Shown here: in pieces, positions 44,801 to 57,300 of the stretch
How positions within the stretch are numbered: position 1 is the first letter of the stretch
Layout of the letters: each line of letters opens with the position of its first letter
Translations under genes and position numbers: made by a program
Notes under the pieces: generated by a model
What the model was told of the DNA's origin: nothing
Seen by the model: only the letters and a program-made list of their open reading frames with translations
Databases searched by the model: none
Assembly (NCBI RefSeq): GCF_963576675.1
Contig: NC_088917.1
Coordinates: 12,862,001 to 12,926,000 of the forward strand
Reading direction: 5' to 3'
DNA: 64,000 bases
Origin: Euphorbia lathyris
Taxonomy: Eukaryota > Streptophyta > Magnoliopsida > Malpighiales > Euphorbiaceae

Positions 44801-46973
44801 AATTGCATCGAGCTTACCTCATCAGAGGAACTTTTTTCGGATTTGACATTTGCATCCTCTGGACCATCTGTAGACATTGCAACCAATTATTAGGATTTGG
44901 GGAAAAAAATGTACACAATAATAACTTTGGTCTTTGAGATAATATCAAAAGCTATACCAATGTCAACTAAACTAATTACCTTGGTTTCTTGGGTTATCAA
45001 AGCAGAAAGGTACACAGAAAATCTCAGAATCAGTCACAGTCGAAGTAGATTTCAAATTGGCACAGGTTACTGGAGCTGGCATTGATGAATCCTAAACATG
45101 AAAAATTATGAGATGAGCAATCAAGCAATTTCTAGAATCAACTTATTGGAACAAAAAGAAAAGGAAAGCTTTTTTTGTTTGTTTGTTTCAAATATACCAG
45201 TGGATTGTTACTGGTTGATGTTGATAAATAATCTTCAAGCGATAGACAAACATGATCCTCGAAAAGGGTATTTATAACCGGATCTGGCTGAGAGTGTCTA
45301 CAATTAATATGCTGCCAATTTAGGCTGCCAAATCAAACAGAAATACGTTATCTATGAAAAAATAGACGTATATGTTTAAAACAAACCTACTCGAGTGCTA
45401 AAGCTAAACAGTGTTTATCAATCCAATTCGCTTATGCCTTCCCAGGATTGGATTTCATGTCGAAACCTCATAATTGTACAAAAATAGGTGTCTCAGCTAC
45501 GGGCCTATCAAAAGAAAAACTCACATAGGATCCAATAGGTCCACCCTTCAAAATCGGACATGAAAGTTCCCTTCATCCGACTCAAGTAGTTAATAGTTAT
45601 ACAAAATAGAAAGAAAAGGGTCCCAGCTTCCAAATTCGATAAAACCCCCCCAAAGAGCTACTGTTTACTCAAGTTCCAAATGAGTACCAATCAAGCTTTC
45701 ATCCACTGATTCTTCTTTTCCATTTTTTTAGAATTCCTAAATTCTTTATTCAAACAAAACTAACAAATTTAGTTTATTGTCGTTATCAGTAAGTATGCTT
45801 CAAAATTTAGTATATTTCATAATCTTAGCATCTTCTAACAAACTATCAAAATTCTCAAAGATGCATTTACAGATTTTGTAATAAAATTTCCAACAATTTC
45901 TGCACATATAAACAACCTATGTATGAACTGATAATCTATCAGTAAGTATGTTAATGCTCTAAGTAGATATTGTAAAATGAGTGAAAGAAGAAAAGTCATT
46001 ACGCTTGGTTTATAAGACGACGTAACCTCTGACATTTAACTGCAGGAAACTCCAATTTGTCGCAGAAAACAGGGCTTGCCTCGATGATTGTCTTAAGTTC
46101 AAGCATTATTAGCTTCCTCGCAGACTCGGCATCTTTGTATGTAGAGAGTGAATCATGTTCCCTGTTCAATTGACAAGGTGGAAACTGAGACAAGCTGATT
46201 CAAGCATGTTTAGTGCTGCTCAAAATAAGACCTCAAAAACTGGGAGGTCAGGGCTAAAAATAGTAGTGATACCTTATATCATTAAATGTTAAAAGCCGAG
46301 CCATTTCTGTGTAGAGCTCCTCATTTTCCGAGGCAAAAACTTTCAAATCGTTGATGAGAATCTCTAAAGCCTTGGCGCGATCATTCCTTTAAAAGAGAAC
46401 AATAAGCAATTATGCAGAAACAAGGCAATCTTAACTACATTAGGCTTATCATATGAAAAAGAAAACCACATTCTTTCTTACTTATCCAACGCCTCGAGAA
46501 ATTTCTGCTTCCTGATGTCGAAATAAATCTTATTAGAGTATTTATCGTCTCCTAACTTAGTGAAACCAGAAAGATACTTCTCAGCCTCATCCCACTTCCC
46601 ATTAAGTATCAGTTCTTCAAAGAAATTCATATTGAAGTAAAAACCACTATCCTGCTCAAGCCTACACATCAATGGTAAAGAAAAGAATTACAAACAAGAA
46701 AACAAATTAGGCTTAATACCCCTGTACTTAGCCAAATAATCTGATTCAGATGTCTCATTCAACCCACTGAACTTGCTTAAAATGATTTATTCGCCCCTTG
46801 AACTCGCCTAAAGTAACATATTGGCCCTGAATTTGCTTAAAGTTACATAACAGAGAACAGGAAGAAAGAAAAGAGAAAAGGAAAATTTACATTCGAGCAG
46901 CTGCTTGAAGACCTTCCTCATTGAAGTACTGTAAAATCAGGAAGACGAGCTCTCTATTTAGAAGAGAAGACAT
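38861..46973 (-). CDS. TPR: TOPLESS-related transcriptional co-repressor
   Basis: Twenty-five exons on the minus strand join in frame to 1038 aa. The first five are 46973-46891, 46661-46482, 46386-46273, 46161-46003 and 45324-45198; the last are 39539-39351, 39261-39095 and 39005-38861. The N-terminus MSSLLNRELVFLILQYF is a LisH motif. CTLH follows (KWDEAEKYLSGFTK, RKQKFLEALDKNDRAKALEI), then the TOPLESS-domain segment LINQALNWQH. WD40 repeats begin at FPETVARIF...SMDFHPVQ and run to the C-terminus (SLKGEE). TOPLESS proteins bind EAR-motif repressors in the nucleus and recruit histone deacetylases. This protein is about 90 residues shorter than TPL and its linker (about 190-300) is Ser/Thr/Asp-rich without the usual proline-rich stretch, so it is a divergent paralogue. 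Intron 23 has a GC donor (AAG|GCAAGT, 39350). Confidence 0.92.
42328..42704. mobile_element. foldback MITE in TOPLESS-related intron 15
   Basis: Ends GGGTAAAATACATCCATAGC and GGGCGTAATTTACCC are inverted. The arms share AAACTTCATTTTTTAACAT against ATGTTAAGAAATGAAGTTT. Near-copies of ATAATATA flank it. Confidence 0.7.
44428..44777. mobile_element. Stowaway-like MITE in TOPLESS-related intron 7
   Basis: GTCCTCCATTCCATTACAT at the left and GTGGAATGGAGGGAGTA at the right are the CTCCCTCCNTTCC-type ends of Tc1/mariner MITEs, with TA on both sides. Confidence 0.6.
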
Positions 46974-47420
46974 CTCCGCAGCACCAAAACCGCTAAAACC
47001 CCCAAATCGTGAATCTGATACAATAGAATTGATAAGCAGTTAAATACCAGGTAGGGTTTGTGATCAAACCCAATCAGACTCCGATGATCAAATCCAACAC
47101 TAACAAAGCCACAAATGAACAGAATACAGTCACAAAACTCGCCCAATTCAGATTCATAACAATAAACACAGCAACCATTTCAATCTTCAACAGTAATTAA
47201 AATAAGAAACCGATTGGGGAAAATCAATTCTAAGCGACAAACATGGTTACAGAAGCAGAGAAAGGGAGAAACAGTGAAAAAAGCAGACCTGATTACTGAT
47301 TAATGTTAAAGAAATAGGGATTCTGAGTTTGAAATTCTCGGTTTCTCTTGCTCTTGACTACAGAGCGAAAGTTCAACTGGTGGTATGCGATTAGAAATGA
47401 TGGGGAGGAGGAGGAAAGAC
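46974..47420 (-). promoter_or_regulatory. 5' UTR with intron of the TOPLESS-related gene
   Basis: An acceptor (CTATTGTATCAG, about 47015-47026) lies upstream of the start codon and a donor (CAG|GTCTGC) at about 47287-47293. The 5' UTR thus appears split by an intron of about 270 bases. A TATTTATA box lies at 47428-47435. Start site inferred. Confidence 0.5.
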
Positions 47421-47570
47421 GGTGACTATAAATACCAGTTCGGCGACGTTTACAAGATGATAAGTACCCTGGCGTATAAAGATAAGTAGGGTTTCTTATC
47501 GTACAAAATCGCGCTTGCTTATTAGTATACAAATGGCGATGCGGAACAGCTAGCTGCCTAGCGCCTAAAG

Positions 47571-47582
47571 CACGTGGGCCCT
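47571..47582. promoter_or_regulatory. overlapping G-box and TCP-type site
   Basis: CACGTGGGCCCT combines a CACGTG G-box with GTGGGCCC, the class II TCP site. It lies about 140 bases upstream of the candidate TATA box. Confidence 0.45.
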
Positions 47583-47672
47583 GACAAAAATAATGTCCAT
47601 TCATTTTTTTTTATTATTTTTAATAATGTCCATTCATGTGATGTGAGAATGGGAGTTTATTGATATTTTTAA

Positions 47673-48229
47673 GGGATAAGGTGTATTTCGGAGTAATTTT
47701 ACCTTTAACGTCCTACAATGTTATTTTAATGTTGGTGGTAAAAAGTAATTATATCCCTAATATTGATAAGTTTGATTAATTTAAGATATTATTATAAAAC
47801 ATAAATATTTAATTCTTTATTCTGCACCAATTACATATCTATGCTAAAAAAAGATTTCATATTTTGTATAATTTAATAATAGAATTGAAGATCAATTTTT
47901 ATAAATTCAGCGAAATATATGAATTTTTTTATCCAACTCGTACAAAAAACTATATTTTTTATTTTTTATAAAAAATTCACGTCTAATCATATGTTTGTTA
48001 TCTGTTGCTAATTAGTGATAAAATGACGCAGATGTGAAGTATAGATGACAATATTCATGATCGAGAAGACAGTTTGACGAATTATTTCACAAATTGACAC
48101 AACTTGTCAACGTTAATGAGTAAAATTATTCTTGACTGCTAACATTAGGAGTAACATTGCATTATTTTAGATGTTAATGGTAAAATTGCTCCTAAGTGTA
48201 AACATTAGGAGTTTTTTACACTTTATCCC
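47673..48229. mobile_element. MULE-type MITE, family B, copy 2
   Basis: Ends GGGATAAGGTGTATTTCGG and ACACTTTATCCC, with the exact 9-bp duplication TATTTTTAA at 47664-47672 and 48230-48238. The interior TTCTGCACCAATTACATAT segment identifies it as the relative of 20194-20760. Confidence 0.88.
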
Positions 48230-49404
48230 TATTTTTAAACAAGGTGACAAAGGCGGGTTGGTTTGATTGTTATTTGACTGTCATATTGAATATTTCAAAC
48301 AAATTTATGTATAAATCAAAATAGTTTTGTGCATTTTAGTAGGTTGTTTGTAACTGTATGAATAACGTAGTGATTATTTTCGGCGTTTTTTAGGATTAAC
48401 TTATATAGTAGAATCTCTTTAAATTGATACTCGATGAATTAATAAACTCTTTAAGATAATAATCTTTTCCCGATTCTGATTTGGACCAGTTGAAAGTTCA
48501 ACAAATTTTGATAAAAAATAATATATTTTTAAAAAAACCTTATGTAAAAATAGAATCTCATTAGTATTATAAATCAATAATTATATAAACTTATACGAAC
48601 ATAATTATTACGATACGTATCTTGTTTATACAGTACTTCACATTGTATGTTTTTAAATAAAAATACAATAATTAATACTTAACTGTTAAGAAATAATGAA
48701 CATTCTTTTTTAAAAGAAAAGATGAATATTGTTTATTAGTCTTTATTTTTTTTTTGGTAAGACTTATTAGTCTTTATTAATATTATGCATAATAAATCTC
48801 TTTTTTAGATTAATTCAATTAATATGATACATGAATTTTATTAAGACTCTTATTCAAATCTTGAAAAAACATTAAGAGTCTTGTGGAGAATATTAATTTA
48901 ACACTTATCTCATTAAATCAGTGAGAAAGTGCTATTTAATTTCAATAAATTCAAAAATCTTTTTTAAATTAATAAATATTAATTTTTTTTAGTTAATTAG
49001 TATCTTTATAAAATAATAAAATAGACCATTATTTGACTGATATATTAAATATTTCAAATAATTTATGTATAAATCAAAATAGTTTTGGTATATTTTAGTA
49101 GGTTATTTGTAACTATATGAATAATATAGTGATTATTTTAGATAGTTTTTAGGATTAACTGATATAATAGAATCTCTTTAAATTATGGTGAAACTCTTAG
49201 CCTGCTGGTTGAAAGCTTATCTATGACTGTTGAGGTTTTGGGTTCGAATCACATCGGGGTGGGGTGGGTTCTGGATTTTCCTATTGAAAAATCAACAAAT
49301 TTTGATAAGTTAATAGGATATATTTTAAAAAAAATACATATATAAATAAATATAGGGTCATAATTATATAAACTTATACAAATATAACTAATTATAGTAT
49401 TTTT
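48230..49404. other. AT-rich intergenic DNA with an imperfect duplication
   Basis: The segment around 48265-48430 (GATTGTTATTTGACTG...TAGAATCTCTTTAAATT) is repeated with changes at 49025-49185. No gene is seen. Confidence 0.5.
49178..49290 (+). repeat. tRNA-derived (SINE-like) head
   Basis: CTTAGCCTGCTGGTTGAAAG (box A-like) followed by GGGTTCGAATCACATC (box B-like). A close relative is at 52016-52090. Confidence 0.45.
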
Positions 49405-49815
49405 TTTGTATTAAGGTGTTATTGAGCCATTGGTCTATTCAAAATTTTGTTATTTGGCCCTAACCTATTATTCGGTCACATTTGGTCCCTGAACTGTCCC
49501 AATTGGTGAAATTTCACCCAATTTATATGGAGATTTGACAAAACCGTTATCCCCATCATATATAATGAGCTTGACATGTCACATGTCTTAAAGTTTATTT
49601 GCCACATAAACTCTCTTATGTGAAAATAATTAATTAGATTAAAAAAGAAAAACAAATAAAAACAAATCTCTGAACTCAAATTTATCAAATTTAAATGTCA
49701 AAATATTGTCACGTGTTAATAGAATAACAATTCAAATGTGACCAAATAATAGGTCAGGGGCCAAATAACAAAATTTTGGATAGGTCGAAGGCCAAATAGT
49801 GGTTTAAGCCTATTT
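49405..49815. mobile_element. foldback MITE
   Basis: Left arm TTCAAAATTTTGTTATTTGG...TTATTCGGTCACATTTGG and right arm CAAATGTGACCAAATAATAGG...AATAACAAAATTTTGGA are inverted copies. A short frame on the minus strand is incidental. Confidence 0.7.
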
Positions 49816-51344
49816 TTTTTAAGAAAACTAATTTTACTATCTTGTTTATTTTTTTATCACTGTCATACGCTGAATGTTTTAGTAAAAATACAATGAATAA
49901 TATTTAATTATTTAATAATAATGAACATTATTTATTAATTTTTATTAATATAATGTACAATGGATCTATATTTTAGATTAGTTTAATTAATATGTTTATG
50001 GATTTTTCTAAAATACGTTATATAAAAAAAAAAAATAGGCTTAATGCATCATCCGTTCTCTGAACTTGTCCAAAAAAATTAATTGACTCTCTGAACTTAT
50101 AAAGTATCTCGATAGCTCCTTAATTTGCTTAAAACGTCCCAATAGCCTCCCAACTTACTTAAAATATTCTGATAGCTCCATCAACTTACTTAAAATATCC
50201 TGACAGTCCTTTGAACTTTCAAAGTGTAATCTCTTCAATTAATAAATATTAATTTATCAATTAATTTATAATGTTAATTTATCAGTTAATTAATATCTCT
50301 ATAGAATAATAAAATATCAACAATATTGATTTATAGAAGTTTTATTATATGTGACATATATTTGCTCAAAAAAACTTATACGTGACATACTTTGTCGTTA
50401 ATATTTTGACATATTATTTATAGTCTTAATACATCATTTGCAATATGCTCTTTTTGTTTCCGATAATCTTCTCTTTGTTTTTCTTCAATATGTAGTTTAT
50501 CTACAATCTTATTCTTCTCTTTTCACTTCTTCTTTCTTTAATCTTTGTGTTTCTTCAAGTCTGCTCTTTTCGTAAAATTTATGCTCTTTTCGTTTCTTCT
50601 TTGCTTAATCTTCAATATTTTCATTTCTTAAAACTCGTTTGTTTGTCGAAAAATATTGTGTTATGGAAAATATTGGGTAAGAGAAAATTTTCTGTTGGAA
50701 AATAAAATATTTTTCGATGTATGACTACAACATCGGAAAACGAAAAAAATGGAAGTAGTTACTCTTTTCAAAAGGGTAAGAAAGAATGAAGTAGGTTCCA
50801 AAAGAGAGAGAAAGAAAATTGAAGAGACAAAGAGGGGGAGAAAGAAAATCCATCGAACGAGAGAGAAAATCTAAGAGAGGGAGAAAATATGATCAAACAC
50901 GTAATGACCATTCATTGACTAGTCAAATATACTAAATTATCCAGTCATTTTTGCTTGAGGTATATTTTAATAAAAAAAAATGAAATTTAGGTACCAAAAT
51001 TTAAACTTGGGTAAAGTTCATGTACAAGCTGGAGTTTGTCAACGATACGATTGTTCTTTATCCTTTTCAAGTTGCATGGAACATGGAAATGAAGGCTTAG
51101 TTGAAAGCGACACAAATAATTACAGTTTAAATGGGACGTGAATCGGCTAGAACAGGCAAAAGATAGAGATCCAACCGTGGTCTCTATGAGACAAGTCGAC
51201 CAAGGATCGATTATGAGAACCATCCCCATAATTAGCATCGGTTATAGGCATTGACCACGCATTGGTTATACATAGAACTAGGTGTCGGAATGGGTCTTCC
51301 ATAATCGACCCTGATCACTTATTGAGCAATAATTTTGATTTTTT
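49816..51344. other. intergenic DNA with repeat fragments
   Basis: 50035-50230 resembles one arm of the element at 8275 and repeats 'tcccgatagctcc...aacttacttaaaat' three times. 50640-50760 resembles the GGAAAATATT element at 27190. 50930-51020 resembles an arm of the intron 6 element. 51010-51330 shows no repeat or gene I recognise. Confidence 0.45.
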
Positions 51345-51587
51345 TTTTCAGATTATATACTAGTCAGTCCCCTTATTTTTAAAAATAATTATATAACACA
51401 CCTTTTATTTTCATCAACTCTATATTATTTATGTTTGAGTCAATGGTTAGATTAGAGTAAATAAAATTTAAAATATAAAAAATTACACTTTACACTATAT
51501 TTTAATAATAAAATTTTTGTATATTTTCCTATTTTAAGTTTAATTTATTTCCCCCCCGTATATAATCATAACCTCTTAAATATTAAG

Positions 51588-52332
51588 CAATGTTGTGAAA
51601 ACTAGGTCGGACCAGCGGGTTTGACCATAAACTGATCAGATTTTTGGTTTAGTTGATGTTGGGTTTTTGAATGTCCATCAAACTAAACTAAATCGGTCGG
51701 ATTAAGTGTGAATCAGTCTGATTGAATGGTTCGGTCCGGTTAATGTTTCACTCATATTTAATTAAAAGTATATATATATAAAGGCCAAGGTTGTAACTTA
51801 AGCTACGAAGTGACAATAATACATGTGTTACCACTGAGCTAATTTAAAATATCAATTAGTACATTTTTTTATATTTCAATAAATACTATTTAAAAGTTAA
51901 TTTATTTTTATAATATAATAAAAAATTTATTTAGTATTTAAACTTTAAACACAAAATAAAATTTAAAAATCTAGTAAATTTTATAATTAAAATAAAATTA
52001 AAAATATAAATTGTGATGAAGCTCTTAGCCTAGTGGTTGAGAGCTTACCTATGCCTTGAGAGGTCATGGGTTCCAATCACATCCGGGTCTGGTGGAGATT
52101 TTTCTTTCCTCTTTAATGTAAGCGTATTGTGCGCAATTTTTTTTAAAATTTAAAATTTAAAATTGTATTATATATATATATATATATGTTTAATCGAAAT
52201 AAATTTTATTATTATTATATATATATTATTTATAACGTCATTCGATTCAAAGATTGTCAATCGGTTGAATATATTAATTTATGATTCAGTTGTCAATCCA
52301 ATTTGATTTCCGATCTGATTTTTAAAGCATTG
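51588..52332. mobile_element. non-autonomous hAT element, AACCGG family, copy 1
   Basis: Ends CAATGTTGTGAAAACTAGG and CTGATTTTTAAAGCATTG, with an exact 8-bp duplication ATATTAAG at 51580-51587 and 52333-52340. It carries sub-terminal GGTCGGACC/GGTTCGGTCCGGTT words, like the elements at 59959 and 63877, and a tRNA-derived fragment inside. Confidence 0.82.
52016..52090 (+). repeat. tRNA-derived (SINE-like) head inside the hAT element
   Basis: TTAGCCTAGTGGTTGAGAGC (box A-like) and GGGTTCCAATCACATC (box B-like) are spaced as in a tRNA. Confidence 0.45.
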
Positions 52333-52556
52333 ATATTAAGTAACTGATACAATTTTTTATATAATTATATAACTTTAGTTTAGTAATGTAGAATTTATCT
52401 ATTAAAAAATAAATGAAACATATTTTAAAAATAGGGTACAACTATTTAAAATTGTAAAACCGTTTTTTTTATCATTAGTAAACTTTAAGGGACCAAATGA
52501 ATCAACAACATGATTTTTTTGAATTTTTTTATTAAACATCCATAATAATATTTAAG

Positions 52557-52660
52557 CGTAAATAATTTGTTAGTCTCTATATTTTTTTTTATCTCATATA
52601 CTATTTAGTCCTTATATTTTAAAAAAATACGATGAGATCCTTAACGGTTTTTTACCGTCA
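52557..52660. repeat. single arm of a family D MITE
   Basis: GTAAATAATTTGTTAGTCTC...ACTATTTAGTCCTTATATTTT matches the arms of the family at 59388. The opposite arm is absent. Confidence 0.5.
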
Positions 52661-52965
52661 ATTGTTACATCCCTCCCATTAAAAATTTGATCTGAAATGT
52701 GTTAGTCAATTAAATTGTAGTTAAAATAAAAAAAATTAAATACCCTAACTACCCTTTAACCCAAATATACCAGTCCCCCTCCTTCAAAACATGTTCACCA
52801 TCTTTTTTTTCCCCTTTCTCCACCTCCAAATCCAAATATCTGATGTTTGATACAAAATCTGCCATAAGATAAAATAGAAGTATCAGAGAAGCCAAATGTC
52901 TTCAGTGATTTGTCTGCCATACACAGTAAAAGATTACAGGGAAATATATAAAAATAAACTTTGTG

Positions 52966-53821
52966 CAGGGTATATACAAGGCGGCCGGAACCACCATGAC
53001 TAAAGGTAGTTCCGGTCCACTGTTTCCACAAAATTTAAGAATTATGATGTTAAATTGATAATTTGATTAAACTTTGATTAGGTATTTGATAAATTGGTCT
53101 GATCATGGGCGGTTTCAGGCCCGCTGTGTCTGAGAAATATTAAAAGTGTGCTAGTTTAGCACTCCAAAATGGCCCGAGAAGTGTTAGACCCTTCCTAAAT
53201 CCAAATTTCTAATTATTATTATTTTTTACATGTTAAGCCTCTCTAGATCCAAATTCTTCTAAGATGGTCTGAGAAGTGTTAGACTCTTCCTAAATCTAAA
53301 TTTCTAATTCTTTTTGCTTGTCAAGTCCTCCTAAATCCAAATTCCTCCAAGATGACTTGAGAAGTGTTAAGCTCTTCGTAAATCCAAATTTCTAATCCTT
53401 TTTGCCTGTTAAGTCCCCCTAAATTCAATTTCTACCAAGATGGCTTGAGAAGTGTTAGGTCATTCCTAAATCCAAATTTTTAATTTTTTATTTGTTAAAT
53501 CCCTATATCCAAAATTTTATTTTTTTTTACCTATTAAGTCATCTAAAATCCAAATTACTTTTTTTTTTTGTCTGTTAAGCCTTCCTAAATCCAAATTTTT
53601 TTATTGAACACAATTTTTTTTTACATGTTAAGAATCTTAGACAATCTAGCTTAATTTTGAGAAGTTTTACATTGATACTTAAAAATTGATTCTTGACCAC
53701 TTAGATTATAACACGTATATGTACGGAAAAAAATTGAGTAAGTCCGATTTAGCAAAAAAAAAAAAAAATTTACACACGCACATACGGCCTCTCCAACCGA
53801 CCAATCCTGTATTCGTCACTG
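52966..53821. mobile_element. hAT-like element related to 8929 and 26698
   Basis: Contains GGCCGGAACCACCATGACTAAAGG at the left and ends ACCAATCCTGTATTCGTCACTG. The middle (53150-53600) is an array of 'cttcctaaatccaaatttctaat' units of about 60-80 bases with AAGATGGC(T/C)TGAGAAGTGTTA. Confidence 0.6.
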
Positions 53822-54172
53822 ACATTGATACTTTGTAAATTTTGCAGATATAAGATATCGTATGTGTGTAATTTTTTTGGCCATACAGTACTTGTGGTTT
53901 AATTAATTTACAAAGTTAGACCTTAAATTTTGGATAATTTGCAAAGTTAATCTTTCTAATTGCTCCAAATCACTCCCTTTCGAGGTAAATAGCCACGACA
54001 ATAATTTTTGAAGGAATGACTGAGTTTATAAATCGCAAAAAGCATAAGCTCATGTTTACAAATTTTTAAACAATGTAGACTGTCTTTGCAAATTAGCCAA
54101 ACCATTTATTTTTATACTTTTTTGATATTATAATTGCAATTAAAAATGTGCAAAGAAGGCTGAGCAGTGATA
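53822..54172. other. AT-rich DNA before the Helitron
   Basis: Nothing recognised. It ends with the A that precedes the Helitron. Confidence 0.5.
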
Positions 54173-54339
54173 TCTATCTATACCATTAAAGCAGGAACCT
54201 CATTTGTCCGGTGTAAAGCTAATACAAGCTTAACTGAATTTCACGTAAAAGCTTCAATTTTATTTTACATGTACACGTTTCAAAGTAATACCTAATTCAT
54301 TATTCAACTGCTCCCTCTCCACTCTTTGAATCTCGCCTT

Positions 54340-57300
54340 TTGATGAGCTCCCACTCTCTCAAAAATCCAACTACATTTAAGGAAAAATTCACTCTCATGA
54401 TTCAGTTAACTGTCCCCTCTATTCGACTCCGTCGACGCCTTTCTCTTCGATTGCGATGGTTACTCTTTACTCACTCGACATGGATTGGAAATTTTCTGAA
54501 GAATCTCTTTGTCAAACACATTTCTGAAGAATTTTCACTGCTTTTGCATTTGACTTTTTGCTTCGGTCGGTTTGTCGATCGTTAGATCTTTCCGCTCTGA
54601 AGTATATAACAAGGTCAGTAACTATTTTCTGAATCGAAATTTATTTTTCTTATGGATAAGTTTTGTTCATTAATACTTGAATCGATCTGTGTTTTTAGAT
54701 AGAGTTATTTTATGTTTAGGGTTCCTTTTTTTTTTTTTTATGATCCTGTCTAGAATTCAGGCATCAATAATAAACAATTACGTAGAGAAGAACCTTAAAT
54801 GCAAGGATCTAGGAGCCGAAAATCGCAATTCTCTGACCTCTTCGGCTAATCTTCTGCAAGCACTTCTTCCTTCATCCAGTTCAGCGCCCTTTCAGTACAA
54901 TAAGGGTACTATCAGTAAATATTGCCCTTAATTTATACCATTTTATATTAAAGAATTTAATATGGTTCAAATGCTATATAGACAATATTATATCTCAAGG
55001 TTTTGCATCTGCAATTTATATTCTTAGAACTTGCAGCTTAAAAGGCAAGATAAGGGGGAAAAATGAACCTAATGTAGGTTACACGCTGAGGCAATGACAC
55101 CCGCAGTTCAAAGATCCATAAATGGTAGGGGTAACCTCACTATTAAAATTGCCCTTTTCCTAATTTCTTTTCTGAACAAACTGCATTCTTATTTCTGGAT
55201 AATCGTTCTTACAAGTCAGTTTTCCTGATGTTGTCTTTCATTATATCTCGAGTTTCCATTGCTTGGGGTTTTCTTAATTTCGGAGATTTGTTGTTCTTTG
55301 GAGTAGCAGTGACAAATATGATGGCTCCAAAATCAATTCAATATTGCTTACTAAGAGCTCCCTTAATAGTGAGTTTTCTTATTACCTTTAAGATTTTAGG
55401 TTAATATTCATTTTCCCTGTCTGTTTTTTTCCATAACCTTTTATGGGTATTAGTGTTGAGAATGGAAAGCTATCATATTTACTCTGTTTGATTTGATGAG
55501 GTTCCAATGCTATTTATTTGATTTTTTTAACTGGAAGTTTTTATTGACGATTGAAATTGTTAGATCATTCTACTTAGGTCTGTACATGGAATGTTGGAGG
55601 AAAACTTCCACCTAATGATCTAGATATTGACGATTGGATTGATAGGGATGATCCTGCAGACATCTATTTGTTCGGGTATGTACTTTTATTTTGTTTTCCT
55701 CCCATCTGTTATTGCATTTACTCCATTTTTCATGTTATGTTCAATCCATTGCTTTGTCCTAATTTATATGATAACACATCGGATGTTTCATTTTTAGTTT
55801 AAGAAACTGAATTGAATATTTTGTTTCAGTTATATTTCGGTTTTCATATTGGTTAGTTCAGTAACAGAGTCAATTGTTTTGATAAAAAAACTGGGGTGGT
55901 TGTTGCTGCATTCTCAGGTAATTTTTCCAGTTCTGTCTATAACAATTTGATTAAGTATTGATTATATAATAATTTGAGTTACTATTAGTTTCATTATTGC
56001 TTTGTGATTGTTCTATTTATGTTCTTAGTTTTTTTTACTATATTATCCTGCCTCTTATTTGCATACACACCTGTTGATATTGTTCCTTACTGTTTTTGGT
56101 TCCAAATTCCCCACAAACAGATTCTTTACATGAAAATTCTGATATACGTTCTGTCCATATGTGCACTCAAATTATCCTTAAAGTTTAGTTTCTTTGAAAG
56201 ATTGATAATTTTCTATGCTCATTTAGAGTTCATTTGATTATATTTCCACTTTGGTTTGGCAAGATGATGAGTTTCTATTTACAGTAAAACCCTATTAATT
56301 AAAACAATCTGAAAATGGCGTTCAATTATATTCTTCGCTCCAAATTGCCTTTTGAAATTGAAATTGGAGGCTTGCAAGTTCTTCCGAACATCCAAAATGA
56401 ATCTCTGATGGCTTCAGGTGGAAGCATTCCCAAATGGATTTTGGGAGATCAGGCCTATTACAGTGTTATTTTTGTATGCAGTTTCCCGAGAGGCCTATTA
56501 CAGTGTGCATCTTTTGCTTTAATTTTTAGATTAACATTCTTAACAAGCTTCAGGACAGTTGAGTAGTCAGACACGAATTGAATCTCCCTTATTGAGAATT
56601 CACTAAACAGATGTGAATAAAGGTGATGTGTTGTGGTACGAATTCTCATTTTGTGTTTTGTTGTTCATTTTCATTTTTCCTTCTTTTTTTCTTTGTGTTT
56701 CTCATGAAATTTTGTTCTCTAATGTAGCCGATGATCTGTCAGGTAAATTCCTAGGCTCCATTCATTTTATAGTTTCCATTTTTCTAAAGGTCTTAGGTTC
56801 TTTGAAATGATTTTGTTGTATTAATGTTTCCATTTTTGAAGAACTTGGAAGTGGACATCACTGATCTCTAAAGATTCTTTTTTCCATTGGCATCTTCTAC
56901 TTTCTAGGGAACTAGGGTTCAAAAGGCTTGAGTTACTCAACATGGCCTATGAGTTCTATAATTCTATTTATTGATTTCTATTCTATTTTTGTTGAGCACT
57001 TGCTGAATCTGAGCAAGTGCTTGGAATATTTGAGTTTTGGCTTTTTTTTTCCAGTGTGTTTGAGGGGTTCAAAGGTGAGCTAAGGCTTTTCACCAGAGCT
57101 GCAAGCAACCAATATGGTGATATTTTTTAATTTTAGAGTTATATATAGATTTTCGCCAGAGTTGCAAGCAACGGAGATTGTTTTATTTTTTAATTTTGGA
57201 GTTAATATAGCTTTATGTTTTCAAATTCTACTATTATCCTGTCTCTACTCTTTTCTTTCTATAGCTAACCACATCCTTTATTTTTTGAAATTCTTCGAAC

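Larger units (their letters stand above)
51345..52560. mobile_element. MULE-type MITE, family A, copy 3, split by a hAT element
   Basis: 51345-51587 matches the left half of 9728-10393 (TACTAGTCAGTCCC, AATAATTATATA, then AATAAAATTTAAAATA). 52341-52540 continues into its right-half sequence. The hAT element 51588-52332 lies between. The outer ends have decayed. Confidence 0.6.

Noticed and set aside
52958..53836. 8-bp target duplication ACTTTGT around the hAT-like element
   Set aside because: The matching copy lies eight bases beyond the recognisable end, so it could be chance.
56004..56237. Membrane-protein-like frame in the Helitron
   Set aside because: The T-rich intron-like DNA gives hydrophobic translations by composition, and there is no homologue I recognise.
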